DNA from: Spodoptera frugiperda
Lineage: Eukaryota > Arthropoda > Insecta > Lepidoptera > Noctuidae
Assembly: GCF_023101765.2 (NCBI RefSeq)
Contig: NC_064213.1
Span: 6,386,001-6,450,000, forward strand
DNA: 64,000 nucleotides
Direction: 5' to 3'
Position numbers and translations under genes: made by a program. Shown here in pieces: positions 55,041 through 64,000 of the stretch (the stretch's first letter is position 1; each line of letters opens with the position of its first letter). Below the pieces are notes generated by a model. That model ran no database searches, was not told where the DNA came from, and was given only the letters and a program-made list of their open reading frames with translations.

Positions 55041-55446
55041 CCCTCTAAACTCTTTTTCGAATAATATACTAACTTTTTAGACCTTAACATATTGAATGTA
55101 ACTACCAACCTTTCTCTAAAATCAGTTAAGTAGTTTCCATAAACTTGAAAGTTTGTATGGAGACACACACCGCGTAAACAGCCTTAAGCAGCATGGGACA
55201 CGAACACGAAACGACCGACACGACGGGTGCTATCTCCACAATTATGAGCGTATTATTGTTTTACTCATCACTACCACATTGCCAAGTTTATGGCCCACTG
55301 TTACGCCAGGACTAAACAATGGATACAGAAGTGCAACAAAGACATTTTTTGGTGGTTAAAGGTCTGTTTGTAATGAGTAAGCTATTGTTGTTAGTTTCTT
55401 TACAATTAGTGGTTTATCATTATCATTTTTAGTGGTTTGTTACGCT
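55041..55446. other. Unassigned DNA
   Basis: A 68-residue ORF at 55153-55359 has no recognised domain. No repeat was seen. Confidence 0.35.
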
Positions 55447-55465
55447 ATGGTCTAGCCTTAAATGC

Positions 55466-55616
55466 TTTTTTTTTTAAAGGGGAGAAATCATTCAATGACT
55501 TTTCCCACCTTGGTTAAGAGAGCGGGTGTCAGACTTACTGACTAAAAACCACCCCGTTTTCCTACTCCTGCTTTTCGAGCCGGAGCCACGGTAACCCGCT
55601 AGGCAGTCCGCAGCTC
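55466..55616 (-). mobile_element. Family A insertion with 19-bp target duplication
   Basis: The reverse copy has a T9 tail at its left end and GCAGTCCGCAGCTC at its right. ATGGTCTAGCCTTAAATGC is repeated exactly at 55447-55465 and 55617-55635. This is the clearest proof in the window that family A moves by target-primed reverse transcription. Confidence 0.92.
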
Positions 55617-55635
55617 ATGGTCTAGCCTTAAATGC

Positions 55636-56084
55636 TGTTCTTGTGAAGCTGTGCATCTCTGAATACCATATTTTTTATTGTTTTTCGTTTTGTCCAGCTA
55701 ACACTTTGTCCATCTAACACTTTGTCCGTCTAAGCTAGAAATATCAAACATTTTGTCTCTATTGAGTGGACCTTCTTTCAACTTTATCATATTGAATTAA
55801 GTAGCATTTTATGGAACATAGAACTCTCATACTGACGTATGTGTACAAAATTACAAATCAACGAACAGCTGTTCTCAAACACTCGTCTTTAGGCAAACCA
55901 CAAAAAAAAAAAAACACAATTATGTACATTTCTAAGTACTACATCTATACGTGATCTATACATGTTTTTCTTATCTTATTAATATTATAAATGCCGACAT
56001 CATCTACATTTTTTATAGGTATATAATATTTTTTTAAATGTAAAAGTACTCTTTTGTAGCCTATTTACAGAAAATAAATTCATT
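55636..56084. other. AT-rich DNA
   Basis: AACACTTTGTCCATCTAACA is part of a short tandem (TTTGTCC[AG]TCTAA, about 55695-55735). CTCTTTTGTAGCCTATTTAC at 56050 also occurs in similar form at 48390. Confidence 0.4.
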
Positions 56085-56215
56085 TCGTTTCAATGCGATG
56101 TGAGTTTATGTGTATGTTTGTAACTCAATCAAAACGACTAAAGGGATCGGAATGAAATTTGGAACAGAGATAGTTTATAATCTGGAATAACCCATAGGAT
56201 ACTTTTTATCCGACC
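56085..56215 (+). repeat. Helitron-type fragment
   Basis: TTTGTAACTCAATCAAAACG, CTAAAGGGATCGGAATGAAA and TTTGGAACAGAGATAGTTTA parallel the interior of the Helitron at 5638 (GATTTGGTTGAAATTTGGTA). No termini were found. Confidence 0.5.
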
Positions 56216-56639
56216 TTATCCGACGGGCAAAGTCGCTAACAGAAGCTTGTATAAAAATAAATAATGCTCGAGGTTGAAACGTGCGTAAGTAAAAAACGTA
56301 AGTAAGTAAATTGTGTTGTCGGAAAATGTTCAAAAGCTTTGCAGAGTTGTTGGACAAAGTCATATTACTCATGTTCCCGTAATCAGTTGCTTTTAATCGG
56401 TCCGTTGGGCCATCATACGGGCGACAGCTGTATCTGATCGTCTGCAAACAAAGCGAGCGTCCTCTCGGAAGGTCGTTACCTCTGACAGAGTGACGGACCA
56501 TACGTCTTGTCACGGTGATAAAGTTTTAGTTGTGCAAAATAAAGAAACACGTCGATTTGTTAAGTAGATGGTTGAGGTTTAAGGTTTTTAATAAAAATCT
56601 GGATTGGTAATGTGGATGTTAGTATTTTGCGTAATGCAA
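56216..56639. other. DNA with a modest GC-rich patch
   Basis: At 56395-56515 a minus-strand frame continues MTRRMVRHSVRGNDLPRGRS then LCLQTIRYSCRPYDGPTDRL. No family is recognised and splice signals are weak, so the 112-residue ORF is not called. Confidence 0.25.
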
Positions 56640-56767
56640 CGTCACGTCTTTTTATCCTCGATGGGGTAGAATAGCAGCCCAGCAATATTTTGCCCAAACC
56701 GGGAATCGAATCCGAGACCCCTTATCCGGCATTCGCACTTGCGACCACTCGACCTACGAAGCAGTCA
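56640..56767 (-). mobile_element. tRNA-derived SINE (family D), 5' part
   Basis: In reverse: box A GTAGGTCGAGTGGTCGC, box B GGATTCGATTCCCGG, then GGGCAAAATATTGCTGG and a short jump to the GGATAAAAAGACGTGAC end. The middle of the body is deleted. Confidence 0.75.
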
Positions 56768-58482
56768 TCTTTCTTTATCGTATTTCTAATAGTCTGTCAG
56801 ACTGTCCGTCGGTAAAACTAGGTGCTCGTTTTAAAGTGTAGCTTCGAATGGAGAAGAAAGACACTCCATTCCTCTTTTAAAAAATATATGTTTACAACTT
56901 TTCTGATACTGCTTAGAGCAACTCCTCATTAACTAACTCTAACTTTACGATGCTACTAATCTTAGTAGTAGAGTAGGGTAGGTTTTGTACGGTACCCTAC
57001 TCTCCTGTAGATCAAGTCAACCATAGAAATAAACTTGGTGGGACACTAAAAAGACTTTACTGTGATCGTTATTACGTCACCAGTGTAAGCACTACTTAGG
57101 TACGCAACTACGCACTAAAACTTGACTAGGAAACGTCTGCTTCAGCCACTAAAAGGATAATAGACTCCTTTTAAGACTTGACATCTAACTAATCTCCTAT
57201 CTTACGTTAACTGAACGTTAATTTCGAACAAGGTAGTGTTAAATCGAGTGAACTTAAATTTTCTTCAGGTCTTTTTTGTAATTTATAGGTAGTTAGGTAG
57301 ATGTTTTAAAACTAAACGAGCTATCTTTTCTTACTACGTTTGACTTAAACGTGGTTATTGAGAAGTATGGGTCAGACTTAAGTACTAATAGTCAAAAACA
57401 TTTATTTCACTTCATAAAAGCTTAAAATTGTAGCTAGTGTACGTAAACAACACATGGTACATGCCACACTATTTTTTTTTTATTCTTGTCCCATTTTATT
57501 TAGTTTTGAAAAAATATTTGATATGGTTTGATTTATTCAGAACTTTTAAAATTAGATTATAACAGAAGAATTATTTTCTTTATTATTTTTGTAATATTGA
57601 GTTTTTGATTTAATGGAAAATATTTTCACAAAATATAAATACAAATATCACAAAAAAATGTGACAAAATTGAACACAGCGCCATCTATAATTGTATCCTG
57701 TTACTTCCTCCCAACAACAGATGGCGCTGTAATACAAATTACACAAAGTTTCTACTATTGTCTAATAGATGGCACTAGTGAGTCTAATGTATTTAAACTT
57801 TTTATTATTTTAACCTTCAACAAAAACCGTTCAACGTAACTCAACTTTGGACTTTACAGCATCGAATTACAAAGATTTTCAAAGTCAAGAGTTGCATTAA
57901 ATAAAAATTTGAATATTTATATCAGGAACATGGAATTTAATTACAAGTTCTTACCAGTTAGTTAGGCAAACTAAGAAATAAAAATAACAGACTTTTAGAG
58001 TAATTCATTAGGTTTTGGATTCTGTGATTTTAATCCTATGTTGGCATATATTACTATTACCAGTTGTTAATGGTACGATCAGAAACCTGGTAGGTCAGTA
58101 CGTGGCATCTACCTATTAATATTCTTAGCTTAGAGGCTTAAGCAATTTATTATTGAGTCCTAAGTAACATATATTTACTTACCTACCTACATAAGTAGAT
58201 ATGTAAATTGAAACACGTATTAGTGAAAGTAAAATCGAAGTAGTTAGATTACATTTACTAGTTTATTCTAGTTAGTCGAGTGGGGCACGATTCCTCAGCA
58301 CGAAGAGCTGAGTTTAATCACTAGTTGAATAAAGTAATATTAGGGCTTTCGCTTCTTATAAACAGTTTACCTCAACAGAAAATCTGGAAAGCCGCTACGT
58401 TCTAAACACGTAGGTACTGTAGTAATGTAGACAACAAGTTCACCCTGTAGATATTGTCTCAGACGCCAAAATAGAAATAAGC
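56768..58482. other. 1.7 kb of AT-rich DNA
   Basis: A 12-bp perfect inverted pair ACAGCGCCATCT / AGATGGCGCTGT lies at 57675-57686 and 57719-57730, with another AGATGGCAC at about 57766. No gene was seen. Confidence 0.4.
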
Positions 58483-58595
58483 AAAGCTCTACTAGTTTCG
58501 AGTCATAGAGGGACTCTTCATCATGAGCAGCGTGCGCAAACGCGGCGACGACGTAAGCTGTGACCTCTGTGACTCGAAACTAGCAGAGCTTTTCT
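58483..58595. mobile_element. PLE sister-family fold-back copy
   Basis: The left arm (58483-58511, AGCTCTACTAGTTTCGAGTC) and right arm (58564-58593, GACTCGAAACTAGCAGAGCT) are complementary over about 30 bases. They surround the GCGCACGCTGCTCATGATGA block (minus sense). The hammerhead-like parts GCTC, ATGATGA, GAGTC/GACTC, GAAACTAGTA and GAGC are all in the left arm on the minus strand. Confidence 0.6.
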
Positions 58596-59726
58596 CGAAC
58601 GGAACCCTTATAGATTCGTCATGTCTGTCTGTCCGTCCGTCCGTATATCATTTAATGTGGTACCTATATCTCACAATAGTTATTGTAAAAACAAATTATG
58701 TGAACATTCATTTCAAATTACCACTCACGCCACAAACACACCGAAAACATCTCACAATAATAAACCATTAAATTTGAACAGGATAAATAGCAGCAAACCG
58801 CTGCGCAATGAAACTCGAAAATCAGTTTCAGTTCCAGCCACTTTTATCCCAAAGTGACACCTACTCACCTACGCTACGGGCTCGAAACGCCCGCTTGTAT
58901 GTGACCGCAGATTTGGCCCGCTTAAAGTTATGCGAGCCACGAACGAGCACAAAATGCTGTGAAAATAAATGCCAAGTCGACAGGGGAAGCAGCCACGAAG
59001 TACTTTATAAGACTTGTACACTAAACATGCGCCTTTTTGTGTTTAAAAGAACAGCTTCTATGGTAAAAAGTTAGTTTAAAGAGAGGTGAATTAGCTTATC
59101 CTCGTTGCTTCCTTGGGTTACTGAGATATTATATTCTAATTCATCCTTTTTTGTTAAAGAAGAAATCTCGAAAGTAGACCAGAACTGGCCCTTAATGACC
59201 ACTAATGATGATGCTCGAAGTTATTACCTACTAAGTATATTCCAAATCTGCAACCCCTCTCTCATTTTTGCTCCGATACGCCTTCTGAAACATCTCTATT
59301 AGAGCGCGAGTAGGTAGATACTAAAATAAAAATAAAACCAAAACACGCTTTCCACCGTTTATTACATTACATAAAGCTTTCAAAAATAACTTTGGGAAAC
59401 ACGCGTTAAAATCATCAAAACTTAATATTTTCCTGTGAGCGTACCAACCGACGTGGCTGGGTAAAATCACAAACTAAAGTTGTAAAATAAACACTTTAGT
59501 CCGCACATCGGATATTCAACGCGCGGTTGAGTGCATTTTGTTACTAAGTTGTGTTTTACTTTTCTCGCTGACGTATGTGTATTTGAATGTGGAAAGTTCG
59601 AATCAGTTGGCGAACATTGAAATAAAATTCATATATTTACAAAGTAAGAGGAATGTTTTGAGGTATTATGCTTTGTTACAATGTTTATGTAGCACGAAAG
59701 AGCGGTTAAAACATTGATTGTTCCAT
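58596..59726. other. 3' flank of the VKORC1 gene
   Basis: The near part may include the 3' UTR. On the minus strand, AATAAA overlaps the stop codon region and another lies near 59355, but the real poly(A) site cannot be chosen. A GTCTGTCTGTCCGTCCGTCC tract is at 58622. ORFs of 65-88 residues here show no domain. Confidence 0.4.
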
Positions 59727-59929
59727 TTATTTCTTCTTTGAAGCTAATGCTTTCATTTTTTTGTAAGTGAGGATGGTTAGTGTGAAGTTTATGATGTATG
59801 TGGACACGCAGACGACGCATAGATCGTGGAGAACAAAGGCCAGGAGATACGCCAAGTACACGCACATAGGAAGCGAAGAAACTGCCACGAAGAACAGCAT
59901 GCGGGCTACTAGCACCTGGTCGAATGTCG
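59727..59929 (-). CDS. Vkorc1: VKORC1 exon 3 (CXXC active site)
   Basis: After the acceptor TTTGTTTCAG the exon completes codon 89 and encodes TFDQVLVARMLFFVAVSSLP, a membrane helix (MCVYLAYLLAFVL), the active-site HDLCVVCVSTYIIN and a last helix ending in KKMKALASKKK. The basic C-terminus fits the cytosolic tail of an ER membrane protein. The stop is TAA at 59729-59727. Confidence 0.95.
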
Positions 59930-62900
59930 CTGAAACAAACGATATTATAGGTCATACCAGTAATCATATTTAGCAACAGATAGGTACTAAAATTATAACC
60001 TAAATCTTGTCTACACACATAAAGGCGGCAATTTGCAAAAAAGGAAAATTACAACACAGGAAAACTTGATACAAACTACCTATTATGTATGTAATTTGAC
60101 GCAACAAAACCAAAACTTTTGAATACGAATCAGGATTCGAATTTGTAAATCGGTAAAAGCTATTTTCCTTGTCTAAATTCGTCGTCAAAACCGTTTAGAG
60201 ATAGTGTAAAAATATCCATGATATTACTTCAAAAAAGACTAGAATAATGGTCACATCTACGAGAACAGTAAATTTATTTCACGCTAATATCATAAGTTTA
60301 TGAGTATTACTTAACTTCTAATTCTCTTCTATGGGTTTTATGATCTCTACCGCTATGGTAGTATACTCGGGTACCTTTAACCCGAGACTACGCCAAACAC
60401 TTGCAATTCAAACGGTTATTATAGCAGTAAACACAGTTCCTAAACTTAGAAATTCGTAATTACAGGTTCCTGAGTTCTAACATTATTTAATGGATCATAA
60501 AATCAAATCAAGCATAGAGCAATTACAATGACAGATTATGACCACTCAACACAACAAAAGAGATCTAACAAAGCGGCTGTGGCTTATTTCAATATCAGAC
60601 TGAAATAACACAATGCCCACTACAATTCCGAGCATTTACGAGCGTGTTTCACGGAATTAACATTTTAGCGAAGCAATAAAAGCTCACGCAAACCCTCTAA
60701 ATATTCAAATAGAGAAACATTTTATTGTTATAGACTTTAATGCTATTGGGAATATTAAATAATTCATATTCGACTTTCCCATTCGTTCCACTGCGTGTAC
60801 GATATAAACAAATTCAGTTATAATACACCGTTTAAACACACAATTTAATTAAGTTACGTGTAACGTTTGGTTATCGCAACACTAATAACTATGATAAAAC
60901 TAACTAGCTCAAATTGTAGGGTAGCTATGCGTTTTCCCTAAACGTGTAAATCATATTGGCACGTAACGTAACATTTCGCACTTCCCAGGAGTGTGTACCA
61001 ATGTTAGCCTATTACGATAACAGTTATTCACGGCTCGTGAGCCACCAAATAAGCTTAGAGTGAGTACTAGACGGGAGTTTCGCAATATTTTTCTCGTGGT
61101 AAAGTCACGAAGTCGGCACGGCAACCACGGGCCGCATTGATGTGCGAATTGCACGCCACCGGTCGACGCCGAGCGAGTAGCGACGGTACATCGTAATGCC
61201 ATGTCGATTATTATTGGCATCGCGATTATAATTACTAGTAGCTAGTAGTTACACCACTCGTTAATTCAATAGTTCCAACTGTGGAAACAGTTTTTGTATA
61301 AGTATTATAATTAACAGTCGACTCGCGATCCAAGTCTGCATTGAGCTATATAATCAGCCTTATACAGTTGACGTCTTTATTTAATTAATTGAAGGATTTC
61401 TCCTTTTCTGTATAAATGACAGCTTTAATGGCGTTTCCATCTGAACATCGTAAAACTTAATAGCGTTTATTGGTTTCGGTTAGATCCAAAGTAAAACGGC
61501 TGCATTAATGTGCTGTGGATATCTCACGCAGATGTTTAAAAGAGTGGGTTAACGTCGTTAAGTTTACTACATTTTTTATTGTGAATTTCTGCGAAACAAA
61601 AATCGGGTCAGATAGCTCAATAAACGTAATAATAAGTTTTTATACGTACATAAAAATATTATGAGGCAGTAGAAGATCGTTCCATAAATGCAGTTCGGAA
61701 TCTTCAGCGTGGACTCTTCTGCCAACAAACCAAACCCTTTGGAAAACCTGCAAGGAAATCAACTGTTTATTATTCCTAGACTACATACATTGCAACCGAA
61801 AACAAAGTGGCTTGGAAAAATACTTTAAAGAAGAAACCCTCGATTTAGGCACATAGAGTGTCAAGCACATAGCACATATTCAAGGAATGCCCATTGTGTG
61901 TTTGTCAGGATCGGGCAGAAATAGAAAATTGGAGGAAGTGGCCACATTTTGTAAAACGGTAGTATCCCAAAGAAGTAGCTGAGCGCGAGAGGGTCGATCC
62001 TCCTCATAGAAAGCGACGAGGAGACGAGGAGAGTTCCCCTTATAGGTGCTGAAGTTAGCCAGCGGGGTCACTTTAGAGAGGTAAAAATTAAACACTCCCT
62101 AGTTGTTTTCCCTGAAAACCTAGGCGCCTTTTGAAAGTTGCCCCGTTATCAAAAAAGGGGGCGCCGAAAAAATCTCGCCCAGGGCGCTAATAGTTCTAAA
62201 ACCGGCACTGGATCACATAATATGTTTTACCTAATGCCAAAAACCACATTGTAAACGGTAATACTACGAGTGAACATGTTTTCCTTAACCCAAAATATTT
62301 CCTCAAACGATCCATATCTGTCAACCAGTACAATAACAGTTTCGGTATCGAAATCAGAATGGTTTTCCTGTACGTTCAAGTCTAGTATATTCTATTGGAC
62401 GAACTTAGAATATATAATATACCTAGTGCATGGATTTTTTAAATAAAAAATTCTGGTAAAATAAAAACAGGTAAATGGAAGTTGAAAATACAACTGATAA
62501 AATAATAATGTATTGCGAAAAAATAAACTTAAAGTAATAAAAATATTTAAATAGGTAAATATTACGTAGCTAATTTATTTTTTCAAAATCCGCCTTGAGC
62601 TTGAAGGTCTCGGTAATTTTATAAATGTTGATGCGTTTGTAAAAAGTTGTAGGTGGTCTTTAACGTGTCTTTAACTGTGACTTTGTTAGTTCTTTTGGAG
62701 TTACTAGACTATCTAAGTCCTCTGGTGCTGCGAGCATCCTTTCGGCACCGATTGCTTACCATCAGGCGAACCGTCTGTTTGTTTACCTCCATCCCATAAA
62801 AAGGTGTAGTGCTCGTGGACGATTGGTTAATGAGCCGGTAACAAACGTCATTTTAATATAGCGAAGTGGGTTCAATTCTAGCCTAAAGTTTTCCGGAGCT

Positions 62901-63247
62901 GCGGACTACCTAGCGGGTTTACCGGGGCTGGAAAAGCAGGAGTAAAAACGAGGTGGTTTTTAGTCAGTAAGAGTCTGACACTCCCTCTCGCCTCGCTCAA
63001 GACGGGAAAAGTCATTGGATGATTTTTACCCTTGTAAAAAATCCCATTAAAAGGTGCATTTAGGTACAATTTTAACTTACTCAGACGAAAGCACTCGTGA
63101 GCAGCTCGCGAACTCAGCGATGTCACACGCAGCTTTGTATCCAGGGTGTGTCTCTATTGCCATCTCCACGTACAAGGCGTAAGTCGAGACCAGGATCCCA
63201 ACGATGCTGGTCAGCGCGATAGCACGGTCCAATGATTTCGGCTTCAT
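59727..63247 (-). CDS. Vkorc1: Vitamin K epoxide reductase complex subunit 1-like (whole gene span, three exons)
   Basis: VKOR reduces vitamin K 2,3-epoxide, and the quinone, to the hydroquinone needed by gamma-glutamyl carboxylase. It is a four-helix membrane protein of the endoplasmic reticulum. Joining exons 63247-63081, 61747-61650 and 59929-59727 gives 155 residues (human 163). Cys41 and Cys49 correspond to the loop cysteines (human 43 and 51). Cys126-Val-Val-Cys129 is the active CXXC pair. Asn74 and Tyr133 match substrate-site residues (human 80 and 139). Introns fall after coding bases 167 (phase 2) and 265 (phase 1), as in human VKORC1 (after 173 and 283). All junctions obey GT-AG. 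No stop or frameshift is seen, so the gene looks functional. Intron 1 has gathered several repeats. Confidence 0.93.
59930..61649 (-). other. VKORC1 intron 2
   Basis: The 1.72-kb intron begins GTACGTATAA and ends TTTGTTTCAG. A GC-rich patch at 61075-61215 (GGCACGGCAACCACGGGCCG, GCCACCGGTCGACGCCGAGC) has no open frame of note and could be an enhancer, an internal promoter or a repeat. Confidence 0.7.
61650..61747 (-). CDS. Vkorc1: VKORC1 exon 2
   Basis: The 98-base exon lies between acceptor TTGCAG and donor T/GTACGT. It completes Glu56 and encodes FSKGFGLLAEESTLKIPNCI then YGTIFYCLIIFL. The KGFGL word corresponds to human RGFGL, and PNCIYG to SNSIFG with the conserved Asn. The human exon is 110 bases, so four codons are missing in the luminal loop. 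Confidence 0.92.
61985..62215 (+). repeat. Dispersed repeat family H in intron 1
   Basis: GCGCGAGAGGGTCGATCCTC, AGAGTTCCCCTTATAGGTGC and, farther on, GGGGGCGCCGAAAAAATCTC then CCAGGGCGCTAATAGTTC and AAACCGGCACTGG. The second part is a frequent moth repeat ending. The 71-residue minus ORF is an artefact. Confidence 0.5.
62717..62803 (+). repeat. Family B 3' fragment in intron 1
   Basis: TCCTCTGGTGCTGCGAGCAT to CCGATTGCTTACCATCAGGC and TCCCATAAAAA. Confidence 0.65.
62893..63040 (+). repeat. Family A copy in intron 1
   Basis: GGAGCTGCGGACTACCTAGC to CACTCCCTCTCGCCTCGCTC and an A-rich end. It lies only about 40 bases from the exon 1 donor, antisense to the gene. Confidence 0.8.
63081..63247 (-). 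CDS. Vkorc1: VKORC1 exon 1 (start of protein)
   Basis: It begins MKPKSLDRAIALTSIVGILV, the first membrane helix, then STYALYVEMAIETHPGYKAA and CDIAEFASCSRVLSS, ending two bases into codon 56 at donor GA/GTAAGT. CDxxxxxSCSRVxSS is the VKOR signature carrying the two loop cysteines. The ATG is preceded by CAACA, an acceptable insect start context, and no upstream in-frame ATG extends the homology. Confidence 0.95.
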
Positions 63248-63576
63248 TGTTGATCTAGAAATTGAGAATATCTTTTTTAATTGGTGTTACATAATGAGAG
63301 AGAGTTCTTCAAGCTAATGAGTTAGGTTTTTCACTAATTCACTATTAAGTACTATTATTATAATCTATAATTAATTAGTATTTGTTTACATTTGAACATG
63401 TTTATTTATTTATTTGGGAACATGTTTATTTATTTATCTTCTTATCTTGCAATCACAATTTCATGTCACTCCTATCATATATCCCTCACACAGCTTGCCC
63501 ACTGCCACTATAGGCTCAAATCACAAACTTAGTACCTTCTTCAGTCTTTCTTTTCCTACAATTATTTATTCCGCAT
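63248..63576. promoter_or_regulatory. 5' flank of VKORC1
   Basis: The promoter is expected here by position. No TATA box at a sensible distance or strong initiator was recognised. TTTATTTATTTGGGAACATG is tandemly echoed at 63400-63440. Confidence 0.3.
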
Positions 63577-63584
63577 CTTACCAT

Positions 63585-63860
63585 AGAGGTATTCCACATT
63601 GGTCACCCGTTTAAATAGCACCCAAGCTAATGCCACCGGAGATGTTGCACTTACGGCACCATAGGTATTTTTCGTGGGTGCCATTAGTGGAACAATTTTT
63701 TAATTTTATATTTTTATTCCACTTAAGGCACCTGCGTATAAGTAGATATACGTTGGGAAGTTTACGTTTCTCGGCATGTTAAATAATATCTTAATGTTTA
63801 ATATATCATTCATCAAGTGAAACCTGGGTGCCATTTAAACTGTGGAATGTGGAATACCTC
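63585..63860. mobile_element. MITE with 8-bp target duplication near VKORC1
   Basis: The left end GAGGTATTCCACATTGGTCA continues CCCGTTTAAATAGCACCCA. The right end is its complement with a few differences (TGGGTGCCATTTAAACTGTG then GAATGTGGAATACCTC). TTACCATA flanks it at 63577-63584 and 63861-63868. A second inverted pair, GGTGCCATTAGTGGAA / TTCCACTTAAGGCACC, sits inside. No ORF is present. The superfamily is undecided (8-bp duplication). Confidence 0.8.
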
Positions 63861-63868
63861 TTACCATA

Positions 63869-64000
63869 ACCTAGGCACCAGTATCTAAATATATTTATTA
63901 AAGGTCACCCAGTAGTCGATATCCGGATGCATTTTGTCACATACATTCAATAGGTATATAATTATACATTTATAATAATCTATAATGATACATTATACAT
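63869..64000. other. AT-rich end of the window
   Basis: Nothing was recognised here. Confidence 0.4.

Larger units (their letters stand above)
61748..63080 (-). other. VKORC1 intron 1
   Basis: The 1.33-kb intron begins GTAAGTTAAA and ends TTGCAG. It contains a family H repeat, a family B fragment and a family A copy, all listed separately. Confidence 0.8.

Noticed and set aside
54674..55168. ORFs of 124 residues (FL repeats, plus) and 160 residues (KE repeats, minus)
   Set aside because: Both are translations of the CTCTTT array, with no coding evidence outside it.
56175..56513. 112-residue minus ORF with a basic start
   Set aside because: Only the first third is GC-rich. No family, weak splice signals and no conserved motif.
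61075..61215. Extra VKORC1 exon in intron 2
   Set aside because: Exons 1-3 already join in frame to a complete VKOR, and this GC-rich patch adds no homologous residues.

Overview
The window reads as nuclear DNA of a moth, probably a noctuid. It is AT-rich and gene-poor, and it is crowded with short repeats familiar from Lepidoptera. These include a tRNA-headed SINE, an A-tailed 150-bp retro-repeat, Helitrons inserted between A and T, jockey/CR1-type 3' ends, and the repeat ending in the head of ACCATAAAAA. The species assignment is inference. No bacterial, viral or organellar segment was recognised.

One complete protein-coding gene can be supported. It is a vitamin K epoxide reductase (VKORC1 family) on the minus strand, with three coding exons at 63247-63081, 61747-61650 and 59929-59727. 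The predicted protein has 155 residues and all four redox cysteines, and the two introns have the same phases as those of human VKORC1. Weak candidates for single exons of other genes lie at 3999-4079 (minus) and 43541-43600 (plus). CpG-rich patches at 1863-2165, 35320-35545 and 38454-38600 may be promoters or 5' exons.

The most unusual material is a Penelope-like retroelement (PLE) family. The main copy (24954-26435) has a 12-bp target duplication. It carries the end of the reverse transcriptase plus a GIY-YIG endonuclease on the minus strand, and its last 335 bp recur inverted and apparently identical at the other end. Short copies (8761, 23438, 44625) and a sister family (15967, 21880, 32041, 58483) share the same 3' region, which can fold into a hammerhead-ribozyme-like shape. 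In three copies the inverted arm stops at about the same point, roughly 28-34 nt short of the element's 3' end. This suggests a regular snap-back step rather than chance rearrangement.

Other elements with defined ends are: Helitrons at 5638-7121, 18072-18417, 22653-22845 and 32803-32989; a pogo-type transposon at 14197-15941 with a leftover pipsqueak-type DNA-binding ORF and an internal duplication; long-inverted-repeat elements with 8-bp target duplications at 11760-12364 and 63585-63860; hairpin elements at 13642 and 30451; and SINE insertions with clear target duplications at 4972, 36142 and 55466. A 347-bp CTCTTT array lies at 54694-55040. The remaining stretches are AT-rich intergenic or intronic DNA in which nothing specific was recognised.
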